Below are positions 38,337 to 46,500 of a DNA stretch of 64,000 nt, one piece after another. The notes beneath the pieces were generated by a model. It did not search any database. It was not told the origin of the DNA and saw nothing but the letters and a program-made list of their open reading frames with translations. The stretch is from Palsa-189 sp963803735 (GTDB lineage: Bacteria; Acidobacteriota; Terriglobia; Acidiferrales; UBA7541): the NCBI GenBank assembly GCA_963803735.1, contig CAWDNV010000010.1:124001-188000 (forward strand), in the 5' to 3' direction. A program made the translations under genes and the position numbers. Numbering within the stretch: the first letter of the stretch is position 1; every line of letters begins with the position of its first letter.

Positions 38337-40764
38337 TTTCCGACTTCTGGTGTGATGCCGCCGGCCTCTTCACGGCGTTCCGGCTCTAGCGGTACTTCTG
38401 TGGTGCGCGGCGCGGTTGGCGGTTCCATCGGCACGCCTTCGTGCATGCCGCGCGCCAATTCCGCTCGCCCCGATGCGCCCGCGGGTTGCTCGGGCGGTTC
38501 AGTCTGGACGCGCTTTTCTAGTTCAATGCCACGGATTTTGCTGCCAATCGTGCAGCCGGACTTCAATGCGACCGTAATCGGCGCATGGCCTAACCGTGAC
38601 CGTGGCGCTGTATCTTGTCCCACTTGGCGGCTGACGACTGCGGAGCTGCCGCATAATCCGGGAGTGAGATGGTGGTACGGTCGGCACAACTTGAAGTGGC
38701 TGAGCATTCCATTTTTTCAGGGGCGCGGCTGTTCGAGCGCGGTGCAGCGGGCACTGGCCTCTGCAAGATTCGCATGCGTTCCGCCCCGGTGGCATTCCGT
38801 AGGAGCAGCGTTGTTGACTTGCTCGCTGGTCCCGCGGGTTCGTGCGCCTGCCATGTGCAGCACGATGCCATCTGCGGTTCCATCAGCCGAGGGATTGTGA
38901 CGATCTTGGCGCCACGTTCGAATGCGGACTTACCGAGCGTATATGCGCGCTGGTCGGGGGTTGGGACCTATCGGCTTCGGTGAATCCGCCTGGCGGCGCG
39001 TGCTCCATAGTGCTTTCCGTTCGGCGACTCGGCGGCACACCGCTTTATTCGCGAGGCAGGGTCGTGCTGCCCGTTGTCTGGCACCATTATTTCTTATTCG
39101 TCTGACTGCAGACGCAAGCGCCTTGATGCGCGACCGCACCTCTCGCCCCATCTGGCGCAAGCCTTCTGCTTCCGGCTTTCCGTTGAAATGCGTTACGCGA
39201 ATGCGAGGTAATCCGCGTCGCGTGCCGATGGCTTCGCCTGTGCGAGGATGTAAAGCGACTTGTTCAGATCGCTATTCGAAGAGTTGAGATTGACTGGTTC
39301 TGGCCTATGCCGTACCGAGGCTTCGCTCCGGATGGAATCGCGTGTGCGGTTGTGGAGTGAGGCCAGTCGAAGTGGGAATCGCGCGCTGTTGGCTCGCGGG
39401 CGTGAGTGCCGCGCTCGGCTGTGCTTCGGCTGGTTCCACTTCAGGGAGTGTGGCGGCCCTGGATAAAGTTTCCGGAGCTTGTGCCGTAGGAGGCTCGGTT
39501 GGCACTGGTGCGACTGGCGGGACTTGCGGTTCCGGTGCCGGTGTACGTATGGGCGTGGGCGCCGCTCCTCCCTGCGGAGGACCAGGAGGCAATTGCGGGA
39601 GTTCTTCGGGTTCCGGTTCCGCTGTCGGCGCGTTGCGCGCGGCTTCTCGCGCACTCGCCCGCGATGTGATTCCCTCGCGTACGCGCGCCACTCCGGAATA
39701 GATATTGCGCACGCCTTCGGCTGTGAAGACGCCGTTCGGAATGGCCTCGCCCAAAAGTTCGGCAGCGGTCTGCCAGTCACCTTGATCGACCGCCTTCTTG
39801 AGTCCCTTCAGATCCTGGTACAAACCTGTGGCCATCTGGTAGGTGAACACGGGATTGATGGCCGCATGGATCGCAGCGAGCGGCTTGGCGTGGGCCGTGA
39901 TCTTCTCGGCTTTGGCAAGAGCCTCGCCGGATTTTGCCCAGTCTTCCGCTTCCGCTGCTTGCTCGGCGGTTTCGTAGAGCTCGCGTGACTGTCGCGCAAG
40001 ATTCCCAAGGACTCCGCCCGCACCTTCCATAGTGGCGAGCAAGGGCGATGTTGTCTGGACTCAAGAGCCCTGATGCCCCGCGGAGTACACCGCGCTCGAT
40101 TCCTGGCGCGATACCCGTTGCCGATGGCGGGATGGCCGCTTCGAGGGCGAGTGGCCGCTCGCCGGTGCCCCGCGCAACTCTTGCGGCAAGGTCAGGACGC
40201 ATTCCCGTGGCACCGTGCAACACGCCGGCCTCAACTTGCTGGCCGAATGTCGGTGGTCCGGTCGGGACCTGCGGGCCCAGTATCGTGTTCGGAGTTTGCG
40301 TCGAGGCCACTGCGATCCGCGAAAGCGGGTCGAGTCGCTCCATGCGTTGTTTTTCTTCTTCGGATTTCTCGGCCGCTTCGCGTTCTTCGTAGGCTTCACT
40401 TTCCAGTTCATCTTCGACGGGCTGCGGAGGAATAGGTTGACCGAATGGGCCGCGCACCAGATGCGGAGGCGGCGGTGCCGTGCTGGGCGGTTCCATGGGG
40501 ACCATCGATTGGCCAACACGCGCAGCGCGATCAGTGAGCGACGGCGTAGGTTGCGCCATCATCCGGGCGGCTTCGGATAAATCCTCTTTGGGCGGTTTCG
40601 GAGGATCTAGCGACGCGGATGGCCTTGAGCATGTCGCCCAATGCCGGCTGCGGTTTTTCAGGAGACGATTCTTCCTCTTCGGGTTCGGCGACGGCTGTAG
40701 TGGATGCAGTGCCACCGCTGGCGCGGCGAACAGCCTCAAGCATCTGCTGGATATCGTCGGCCAT
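38330..40764 (-). pseudogene. Proline-rich phage protein region, repeatedly frame-disrupted
   Basis: ATG 40764 (MADDIQQMLEAVRRASGG) lies 2 nt after the previous stop. Natural-looking sequence then hops frames: LDPPKPPKEDLSEAARM (shift near 40610), SPDNIA joined to LLATMEGAGGVLG (near 40045), a Pro/Ala-rich stretch to about 39350, then VALHPRTGEAIGTRRG (about 39240), MEHAPPGGFTEADR (about 39005), TLGKSAFERGAKIV (about 38935) and LEKRVQTEPPEQP to the stop at 38330. Up to seven shifts suggest decay or poor sequence. The motif VPMEPP occurs twice here (40.49 and 38.42 kb). The Pro-rich spacers and position suggest an internal virion or ejected protein; unproven. Confidence 0.5.
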
Positions 40765-40766
40765 TT

Positions 40767-42038
40767 TTATTTCTGTGTAAGTTTCCCGATGTCACCCGCC
40801 GCGATTCCGTACCGATCGAGGATGTTCTGTTTGGGACCGGGCCTCCTGATTTCGCGAATGCTTTGGCGAACGAAGCTCTTGATTCCGTCCGGGATCTGCG
40901 CACGATTGATTCGATCGATGGCTTTTGCCTGATCGCCGCTCTCCTGTTTCAAGGCTTCCTGTGCGAGCGCTTCGACATCTTCCACTTTGGGTTTAGGAAT
41001 AACTTTTGACGGCTTGGGCTGGCGCGTCGCGGCTGGCTTCCCGGCATCGACGTCTTGCATGTAGGTATCGGATTCCGGGATTCTCGTCAATGAAATGGGT
41101 CGTCGAGACGCCACGCGCATCGGCATCGGTGACAGGCCGAGGCTTTGGCAGTTTTCGTCGCGCGTCACTATCGTCAGTGAGTTCCATGGGCGGTCCCATG
41201 GGCGGTCCCGTTGGCGGCTGTTGTTCCTGGCTAATTGGTGTACGCCAGCCGCCGCCCATGGCGAGTGCCGCCCGGCACGTCTGGTACTTCGCCAATCTCA
41301 TTTGAGTCTGGCGCGGGTTTCGCATCTGTGCCGCGGAGCGACGCCTCTTATCCTCGATGGACATGCCTGGAATGTTCCCGGTCCTGGCGCTACCGTGATC
41401 GGCGAGGCCGTTCCAGCTTGAGGCCCGGTTTCTTGCACGCCGTAGTACTTACTGCCAGCGTGGACGATGCCTATCCTGTTCGCGGGCGTGTCCTTGCCCA
41501 GGTCCTCGTTATTGCCGGTGTAGGGGTTGACGCGGAAGCGATGCTTTTCGCCATCGACATCAGATGTCCAAGTCCTTCCGGCCGCAGACGCAAACGGAGG
41601 AATTTGCAATTCGTGTTGCGTGCGCGCAGCTTCGTACTGGTTCCTGAAAGAGTCGTCCCGCGTCTGCCGCTGAAGTTCGCCTTGCCGTAAGGCCAAGTTC
41701 GCCTGATTGGTGAAAAAGTTCTGAGACGCCTGGAAACCAGATCCAGGCACGCGCCAGTCGCCACCGAAACCACCCGCGACTGCGCCCTGTCCGAGTGTGA
41801 GCGCGACCTTGAGCAGCTTGGCAATCTTCGTGGGTTTTTTAGTCGTTGGCTGCGGCGGGGTTGGCAATTGCGTGTTGGCCACCGGTCCCGATAATGAGCT
41901 GCTGGGCTGGTGCGGAGGCTGAAGCCGATAGAAGGGATTACTGAGATTAGAAGGCAGGCCTCCAGAAGGCAGGCCTCCCGGAGCGGGAAGAGACTCCAAG
42001 TTTGGAGTGTCAGGAACGTCGTGAGTTAGTCGGCACAT
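40767..42038 (-). CDS. Proline-rich phage protein (two frameshifts)
   Basis: One protein of about 420 residues if two indels are corrected. First part: Pro-rich N-terminus, KIAKLLKVALTLGQGAVAGGF (amphipathic or membrane-active), then NLALRQGELQRQTRDDSF. A G-run indel near 41372 restores PGPGNIPGMSIEDKRR; a C-run indel at 41077-41079 restores FIDENPESDTYMQDVDAGK; the tail is a helical IKSFVRQSIREIRRPGPK. Starts by a 13-nt overlap with the preceding gene. Resembles internal or tail-associated phage proteins in style only; no family recognised. Confidence 0.55.
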
Positions 42039-43282
42039 GACCCTCCAAGGAAAGCTCCGAACTCAGCTGATAGCCTTCCATCGACGCCCTTGACGGTGTA
42101 AATACGGCCTCCCTGTTGCCCGGTTACCCAATCGACTAAACCTGCGGCGCTAAGCCGTTCCAACCAATCATTGATCGTGACTTCCGACTGTGAGAGTTTG
42201 GCTGCGAGTTCGAAATCAAACACCTCCCTGCCATCGGCAATCTGGACTGGCCCGTCACCGTCATAGCCGTCCGGCGTGAACCTCAGCAATAAAATTAGCA
42301 GCCACATCGCTAGGCCGATTTGAACGAGAAGCGTTCGATTCGCTCTCCCTGCTGCAGCGTTCTCTTGCAATATTTTCCATTCAGAGTCGACAGGGTCGTT
42401 CGTGATAGCATCCGCGCGCAATGCGCGATGACCACTTAATAGAGTTTTGGCGCTGTCCAGCTTGCAACAAGCCCTATCGAGCGCAGCGCTCCATGTTTGA
42501 ACTAGTAAGGCCATATCTGCCCAGCCGATCCAGGGGCAGGCCGAACGTAGTTTTTCTATGTGAACGCTGCAACGACTTACGTTCTCATAGCAGTATCGAT
42601 CCCCCGAAACCGCGCATTGTTGACATAGAAGATCCAGGTCAATTTGTCTGGGTGCAGAGAGTCTTTCGCGCGCAAATCGCATGCGTTGAACTAGACTGCG
42701 AATCTCCCATAGAAATACTTGCACTACGGACGGCGCACTGGGACCGAGAAGCGCTTCTGGCCCTGGATTGCGAGCACTGGCGGTTACACCCCAATGTCGT
42801 GTGCGCTTCAAAGCATTCCGCGTCTTTTCCGCCAGTGTGGAGAAAAACGTGGGAGTTGCTACTTTCCCAAGATGAGAAACGGAGTCAGCGATCATAGCCT
42901 TCCAGACCTTCCCGCGACCTATGCCGCTTTTCGCGAAGAGTAGGACAACGCATTTAGAATATCGCCTCGCAAGATCGGCAATCTTTTCCTGTCTCTTCTT
43001 GCCGGTTGCGTGGACTGCGCCTTCGCGCTCAGCCTCTTTCACGCCGTAAGCGCCTGTCTGCTTTGCCGAACCCAGCGGAGATCTCATGGGAGGCGGAACT
43101 ACCACAGCGTTCTCCAACGGATAACGTTCACCGCTGTCCTGCTGCGAGTTCACGTAGTCGCTGATATCTTGACCGCAGTGCGGGCAACTGTGCTGAGCGT
43201 CTTCCGTCGCCATGCGCGCTTGCGCTGTCTTCCTTCGAGATTCGTAGCCCTGCTCACGCGTTTGGGTGTGACCGTTAGCCAT
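42026..43282 (-). CDS. Zinc-motif and winged-helix protein, middle overlapped by an antisense gene
   Basis: 418 codons open throughout. The N-terminal 105 residues look natural, with a CPHCGQDI zinc knuckle; the last 110 do too, with a membrane-like WLLILLLRF and a winged helix FDFELAAKLSQSEVTINDWLERLSAAGL...IYTV. The middle (about 130-290) is rich in Cys and Trp, lacks domain logic and is exactly antisense to a convincing rightward gene. Either two separate leftward genes flank an inserted gene or the frame is fortuitously open. Starts inside an 8-nt overlap with the small secreted protein gene. Confidence 0.5.
   Translation of the reverse strand: MANGHTQTREQGYESRRKTAQARMATEDAQHSCPHCGQDISDYVNSQQDSGERYPLENAVVVPPPMRSPLGSAKQTGAYGVKEAEREGAVHATGKKRQEKIADLARRYSKCVVLLFAKSGIGRGKVWKAMIADSVSHLGKVATPTFFSTLAEKTRNALKRTRHWGVTASARNPGPEALLGPSAPSVVQVFLWEIRSLVQRMRFARERLSAPRQIDLDLLCQQCAVSGDRYCYENVSRCSVHIEKLRSACPWIGWADMALLVQTWSAALDRACCKLDSAKTLLSGHRALRADAITNDPVDSEWKILQENAAAGRANRTLLVQIGLAMWLLILLLRFTPDGYDGDGPVQIADGREVFDFELAAKLSQSEVTINDWLERLSAAGLVDWVTGQQGGRIYTVKGVDGRLSAEFGAFLGGSCAD
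42421..42897 (+). CDS. Small two-CxxC zinc protein, antisense within 42026-43282
   Basis: 158 residues with two zinc pairs, WRCPACNKPY and FLCERCND, and a Trp-rich C-terminal half (FVWVQRVFR, HWDREALLALDCEHW). Composition is that of a real protein, better than the antisense frame here. No clear ribosome-binding site before ATG 42421. Function unknown; possibly an inserted cargo gene. Confidence 0.55.
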   Translation: MRDDHLIEFWRCPACNKPYRAQRSMFELVRPYLPSRSRGRPNVVFLCERCNDLRSHSSIDPPKPRIVDIEDPGQFVWVQRVFRAQIACVELDCESPIEILALRTAHWDREALLALDCEHWRLHPNVVCASKHSASFPPVWRKTWELLLSQDEKRSQRS

Positions 43283-43397
43283 CTACGCCTCCCGTCTCTC
43301 GCACCGGCCCGCCGTTGTGGGGAATGGTGTCACCCTGCGACCAGGCGAGCGCGCTGAGGAAAAGAGAGAAAATCAGCAAGGATTTATTGCATCGCAT
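43275..43397 (-). CDS. Very small exported protein
   Basis: 40 residues: MRCNKSLLIFSLFLSALAWSQ is a classic signal peptide, leaving about 20 residues. A full AGGAGG sits just before ATG 43397 and the stop overlaps the next ATG (43282) by 8 nt, so it is part of the leftward phage operon. Could be a lysis-related or secreted peptide. Confidence 0.55.
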   Translation of the reverse strand: MRCNKSLLIFSLFLSALAWSQGDTIPHNGGPVRETGGVDG

Positions 43398-43411
43398 GAA
43401 CCTCCTAGCAA

Positions 43412-43651
43412 TCAAAGCTCTACGGCATGTTCCAGGACAGAGGTGAGTCGCGCTTGTTGGTCTTCGACGGCCCGCATGAGTACGCGCTTAATCGTCGCTT
43501 TCTCGCCTCCGGTCAGTGAGACGTAACCGCATTCCGCGGCCGAGAGTCTCGTCCGCTCAATACCGGATTTTTTCGCAAGGAGGGCCTGGCTGATCCCTGC
43601 GATCTCGCGCAAGCGCTTCAACTCTTTCACCGTTCGCCTCCCAACTGCCAT
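43412..43651 (-). CDS. XRE-type helix-turn-helix regulator
   Basis: 79 residues, a single Cro/CI-like domain: LKRLREIAGISQALLAKKSGIERTRLSAAECGYVSLT, then a helical tail. Likely represses the leftward phage operon it precedes. No peptidase or dimerisation domain. ATG 43651. Confidence 0.75.
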   Translation of the reverse strand: MAVGRRTVKELKRLREIAGISQALLAKKSGIERTRLSAAECGYVSLTGGEKATIKRVLMRAVEDQQARLTSVLEHAVEL

Positions 43652-43821
43652 CGATGCGCGCAGAGTAGCGACACGCCGCGCAAAGTCAATAACAATCGCG
43701 TCAGCATGCCAGGCTGAACGTCGTGGATACCGCTTGCCATGGAATTACCGGTGGGAGAGAGCGCAGTATGCTAAGGGCAAATATTTTCAACTGGAAGAGA
43801 GTCGAGCTAGTATTGAGCATC

Positions 43822-44073
43822 ATGCAATGCAGCAACTGCGGTGCACAGGCGCGCCAGAGTCGGGGCGATTATCCGTTTACGGACATCAAGCCACGCCAGG
43901 TCGTTTTGAAGGATGTCGAGTTAATCCAATGCGATTGTTGTGGCAATGAAGACGTGATCGTCCCTCAACTCAGCGGCTTAATGGCTGCACTTTCAGACCT
44001 TGAGCCAAGCGGAAGCGAAGATGCTATTTCTTTCTCGTACGCACCAGGTAAGGGATGGTTCGCAAGACCGTGA
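43822..44073 (+). CDS. YgiT/MqsA-type zinc-finger protein
   Basis: 83 residues from ATG 43822 (MQCSNCGAQ). Two CxxC pairs (CSNC, CDCC) 30 residues apart with QVVLKDVELIQCDCCG match the N-terminal zinc domain of MqsA-type antitoxins. The HTH half of MqsA is missing and no toxin gene is adjacent. An in-frame extension to 43768 is possible. Confidence 0.6.
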   Translation: MQCSNCGAQARQSRGDYPFTDIKPRQVVLKDVELIQCDCCGNEDVIVPQLSGLMAALSDLEPSGSEDAISFSYAPGKGWFARP

Positions 44074-44105
44074 CGTTGGAAGTTGGCCGAAAAAAGGCAT
44101 TGATA

Positions 44106-44327
44106 CTATCCTGATCCCGGAACCGCCCCTTCACATATCGGCTTGCTCTTCACAGGGAGGGACGGGACACCGTAGCCATTCGGGATACGTGTCGGCGGTT
44201 CCTTCAAAATCCGATTCCCGCCAGAGGCGTTTCTAGCGCCTGAAACCTTCCGGATGGCCTTAGACATCAACTTTCCAGTTTTGTTACGCGAAAACCCGCG
44301 TTTTAATGCGGCCTCTAGAGGGTGCAA
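44106..44327 (-). CDS. Possible small basic protein
   Basis: 73 codons; the Lys/Arg-rich first half (NKTGKLMSKAIRKVSGARN) could be real, the rest is nondescript. Overlaps the end of the next gene. Weak call on composition only. Confidence 0.25.
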   Translation of the reverse strand: MHPLEAALKRGFSRNKTGKLMSKAIRKVSGARNASGGNRILKEPPTRIPNGYGVPSLPVKSKPICEGAVPGSG

Positions 44328-44580
44328 AATGCTTGGTTAGGACTCTTTGGATGTGCTTTTTGCAGACCTCGGAACAAAACCGTGTGCCGGCGCGCAAGTG
44401 AGCCAGGTCCGCAGGCTCTCCATTCTCGCCTCGTTTACAGTCCCGATTTTGGCAGACTCGCCCTGCAGAGGGCGGTTGGCCTATCAAGGCACGGTATGCT
44501 GGCGACTGCTCGCGTTGGAGCCAAAGCAAAAGTCTCTTGCGCGGATGCGGTAACAGAGAGCATGGCAATGAGGGCCGCAA
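44284..44580 (-). CDS. Small FCS-type zinc-finger protein
   Basis: The convincing part is residues about 42-85: VCQNRDC and RFCSEVCKKHIQ, a treble-clef-like Cys4 pattern. The start is uncertain (TTG 44580 or later); the first 35 residues look like out-of-frame reading of the overlapping signal-peptide gene, so a frameshift may join the two. Confidence 0.45.
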   Translation of the reverse strand: MRPSLPCSLLPHPRKRLLLWLQREQSPAYRALIGQPPSAGRVCQNRDCKRGENGEPADLAHLRAGTRFCSEVCKKHIQRVLTKHFAPSRGRIKTRVFA

Positions 44581-44596
44581 ACGTGACGCTTCTCAT
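44435..44596 (-). CDS. Small exported protein
   Basis: 53 residues: MRSVTFAALIAMLSVTASAQE is a clear signal peptide. GGAGA lies 5-8 nt before ATG 44596. The mature part is short and overlaps the zinc-finger frame; may be the true N-terminus of that gene after a frameshift. Confidence 0.45.
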   Translation of the reverse strand: MRSVTFAALIAMLSVTASAQETFALAPTRAVASIPCLDRPTALCRASLPKSGL

Positions 44597-44810
44597 CGAC
44601 ACATCTCCTGATTGCGCGGGATGGCGCGGAGTGTAGCATGCGATACCGAATGAACTGTAGCGCAAACCAATCCGGCTACGAATCGCGAAGCTAATTTAGG
44701 TGATTGTCCCCATAAAATAGTGTCTCTCCCCGTGTTATAGTGCATCCCTGCCCTGAAATCCCTTTCCTGGAAGAGTGCGGGACATAGGCCCTTCGCTGAT
44801 TGGAGGCTCA

Positions 44811-44990
44811 ATGGACCGTAACACGTTGCATTACCATATTCGCTGGTCAAGCGCCTCACTCTACTGGCAACGATTCAAGACAAACGCCGAAGCTGACGTG
44901 AGGGCTATACGACTGACGCGCCCAGGTGAAACCTACACCATCGAGGAACTTGATGCCGATTGCCCGCGATGTCTGGAGATCGTGAACTGA
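44811..44990 (+). CDS. Small conserved-looking protein
   Basis: 59 residues from ATG 44811 with GGAGG (44802-44806) upstream. Ends in DADCPRCLEIVN, half a zinc knuckle. Aromatic-rich N-terminus (YHIRWSSASLYWQRF). Unknown function. Confidence 0.55.
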   Translation: MDRNTLHYHIRWSSASLYWQRFKTNAEADVRAIRLTRPGETYTIEELDADCPRCLEIVN

Positions 44991-45074
44991 ATCCGCTTAG
45001 TGCGGACGCCGGGAGAGGTTTGACCGATTCCACGAACGCGTCGGTGTACAACAGACATCGCCAGAATCCGCGTC

Positions 45075-45311
45075 ATGAGCGATGAACGGCTTTCCTTAGC
45101 GGAACTAAAAGAACGTGGGAAGGCTCTCGGCTACACAAGGATTCTACGTCGGCCAGAAATTGCGCCAATTGTGCCCTTGGCCACTTGGACCGGCTTCTCA
45201 ACGGAATCCGGCATTCCCTTCCGTAACGTTAAAGTGTGGTACGTTCTTGCTGAAAACCAAGTGACGGTCTTCAAAGCCGAAAAAGAGGCAGCGTATTACA
45301 CTTTGTCCTGA
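45075..45311 (+). CDS. Small hypothetical protein
   Basis: 78 residues, mixed alpha/beta composition (VKVWYVLAENQVTVFKAEKEAAYY). Third in a rightward row of small genes. No family recognised. Confidence 0.5.
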   Translation: MSDERLSLAELKERGKALGYTRILRRPEIAPIVPLATWTGFSTESGIPFRNVKVWYVLAENQVTVFKAEKEAAYYTLS

Positions 45312-45334
45312 AATGCGGGCGGGAGATGTTTGAC

Positions 45335-45514
45335 ATGGTAAAGACCACCATCAAAGAATCTCTGCCCACTAGCCCAATAACGTTGGTGTGCCCGTCTTGT
45401 GGGGCTAAACCCGGCCACGATTGCAAAACACCCTCCAAAGTTCGTCTTCACGTTGTTCACATCGCGAGAGTGAAGGCGGCGGCCAAGATGGACAAGGATA
45501 GGAAAAAAAAATAG
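45335..45514 (+). CDS. Phage-type small zinc-finger protein
   Basis: 59 residues from ATG 45335 (GGGAG 9 nt upstream; an earlier ATG at 45326 is too close). LVCPSCGAKPGHDCKTPSK...HVVHIARVK follows the C-x2-C-x6-C...H pattern of small zinc fingers common in actinophages and mobile elements. Basic tail. Confidence 0.65.
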   Translation: MVKTTIKESLPTSPITLVCPSCGAKPGHDCKTPSKVRLHVVHIARVKAAAKMDKDRKKK

Positions 45515-45807
45515 ACAGCTTGTCGGGACTCGCTGAATGAAGTTTAACGGAGTCAGGACGCGCCCGGCAGCGTGGATCAATAACCGCGTCAATCTGCCCC
45601 GCTGACTGTCCGCTTTCTGTCCGTGAACTGGGCAACAAGCTATCTATAGAGCTAACCGTACTCAAGTACCTCCACTCAAGCGCTAACGCTCCATTGGGAT
45701 TTGCGTTTCATACAGCAACCATATAAGCGGCGGGTTGGGAAAGCTGCGGGGACGCCTGCCCTTGAGAAATTGAGGGCAGTTGCAGCCCACCAGCCCGCCA
45801 AATCCTC
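45515..45807. other. Intergenic region at the element's right edge
   Basis: No supported gene. No hairpin, repeat or RNA gene seen. Confidence 0.4.
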
Positions 45808-46083
45808 TCACTCACGCTCCGCTGCTATGGGTATAGCCAAGGGCCGATTTTGGCCTTTGCTACCCACGTGGAATGAATCATTTACGGGAGGGTTTTCCGT
45901 TACGTTGAGACGTTGGCGAAAAGCCTGCTGCCGAATAGCGTTTTGTCGACGTTCCGCTGTTCGACGCTCGCGGTCAGTACGATACTTTTGTGGCCTGCCG
46001 CCTTTGCGGATTGTCCTGTGACGCTCGGCAGCTTGGGCGCCGTCTCGACCCGGCACCATCCGCATAGCGGGGAACGTACCCAC
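45808..46083 (-). CDS. Basic protein reading across the right att-like site
   Basis: 91 codons. Residues about 26-65 (KGGRPQKYRTDRERRTAERRQNAIRQQ) resemble the GRPxKY...RRxxR style of small phage and plasmid DNA-binding proteins. ATG 46083 lies outside the 14-bp att-like repeat (46049-46062), so the frame crosses the junction; the real start may be inside the element. Function unknown. Confidence 0.45.
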   Translation of the reverse strand: MGTFPAMRMVPGRDGAQAAERHRTIRKGGRPQKYRTDRERRTAERRQNAIRQQAFRQRLNVTENPPVNDSFHVGSKGQNRPLAIPIAAERE

Positions 46084-46096
46084 CCAACAAGTTCCA
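46049..46096. repeat. Right attachment-site copy (attR candidate) plus relic of a recombinase 3' end
   Basis: 46049-46062 repeats CCCGGCACCATCCG of the tRNA-Phe end exactly. The following 34 bp match the tail of the recombinase gene (7292-7328) imperfectly; on the minus strand they read WNLLGGYVPRYADGAG against WNLLGGYQGPRNSDGAG of the recombinase. This looks like the 3' end of another related recombinase gene left by an earlier or tandem insertion. Role as attR is inferred. Confidence 0.55.
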
Positions 46097-46134
46097 GGCC
46101 GAAGAAAGGGGGCCCATGCCTGTTTAGGTAGGGA

Positions 46135-46500
46135 TCACTTTACAAGGAGCCGCTCGATATCAGCTTTGAGGGATTCGAATTCTACAGGCTTGCTCTGATG
46201 GCTGTCGAAGCCGGCGGCTAACGTTTTTTCCTTGTCTCCTCGCATTGCAAATGCCGTCAGGGCTATAACCGGCAGCTTCGTAAATCTGGGATCTTGGCGG
46301 AGCGATTGAATTACGGCATAACCATCCTGCTCGGGCATTTGAATGTCACAGAGCACCAGGTCTGGCGCCGTTTCCATGATCTTCTCTAGTGCTTCACGAC
46401 CATCGGCTGCTTCGATTACCTCGTATCCCCAACTCTCGATCAATTCATGCAGTAGCTCCCGCCCGGCCGCGCTATCCTCGGCGATCACTATCTTCTTCAT
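46135..46500 (-). CDS. Single-domain response regulator (CheY-like)
   Basis: 121 residues from ATG 46500, overlapping the kinase stop (ATGA). Acid pair in VIAEDSAAG, phosphoacceptor Asp in LVLCDIQMPEQDG, and the conserved Lys in SKPVEF. No output domain. Last gene of the TonB receptor/YfiR/kinase operon; probably phosphorylated by the hybrid kinase. Confidence 0.88.
   Translation of the reverse strand: MKKIVIAEDSAAGRELLHELIESWGYEVIEAADGREALEKIMETAPDLVLCDIQMPEQDGYAVIQSLRQDPRFTKLPVIALTAFAMRGDKEKTLAAGFDSHQSKPVEFESLKADIERLLVK

Noticed and set aside
38337..38373. ATG 38373 as start of the polyvalent protein
   Set aside because: The first 110 codons in that frame are Glu/Ser/Arg-rich and out of phase with the natural N-terminal sequence in the next frame (YAELEKSGLLHQRA); a one-base shift at CCCGGG explains this.
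43822..44073. MqsRA-type toxin-antitoxin pair
   Set aside because: Only an MqsA-like zinc domain is present; no HTH half and no toxin gene adjacent.
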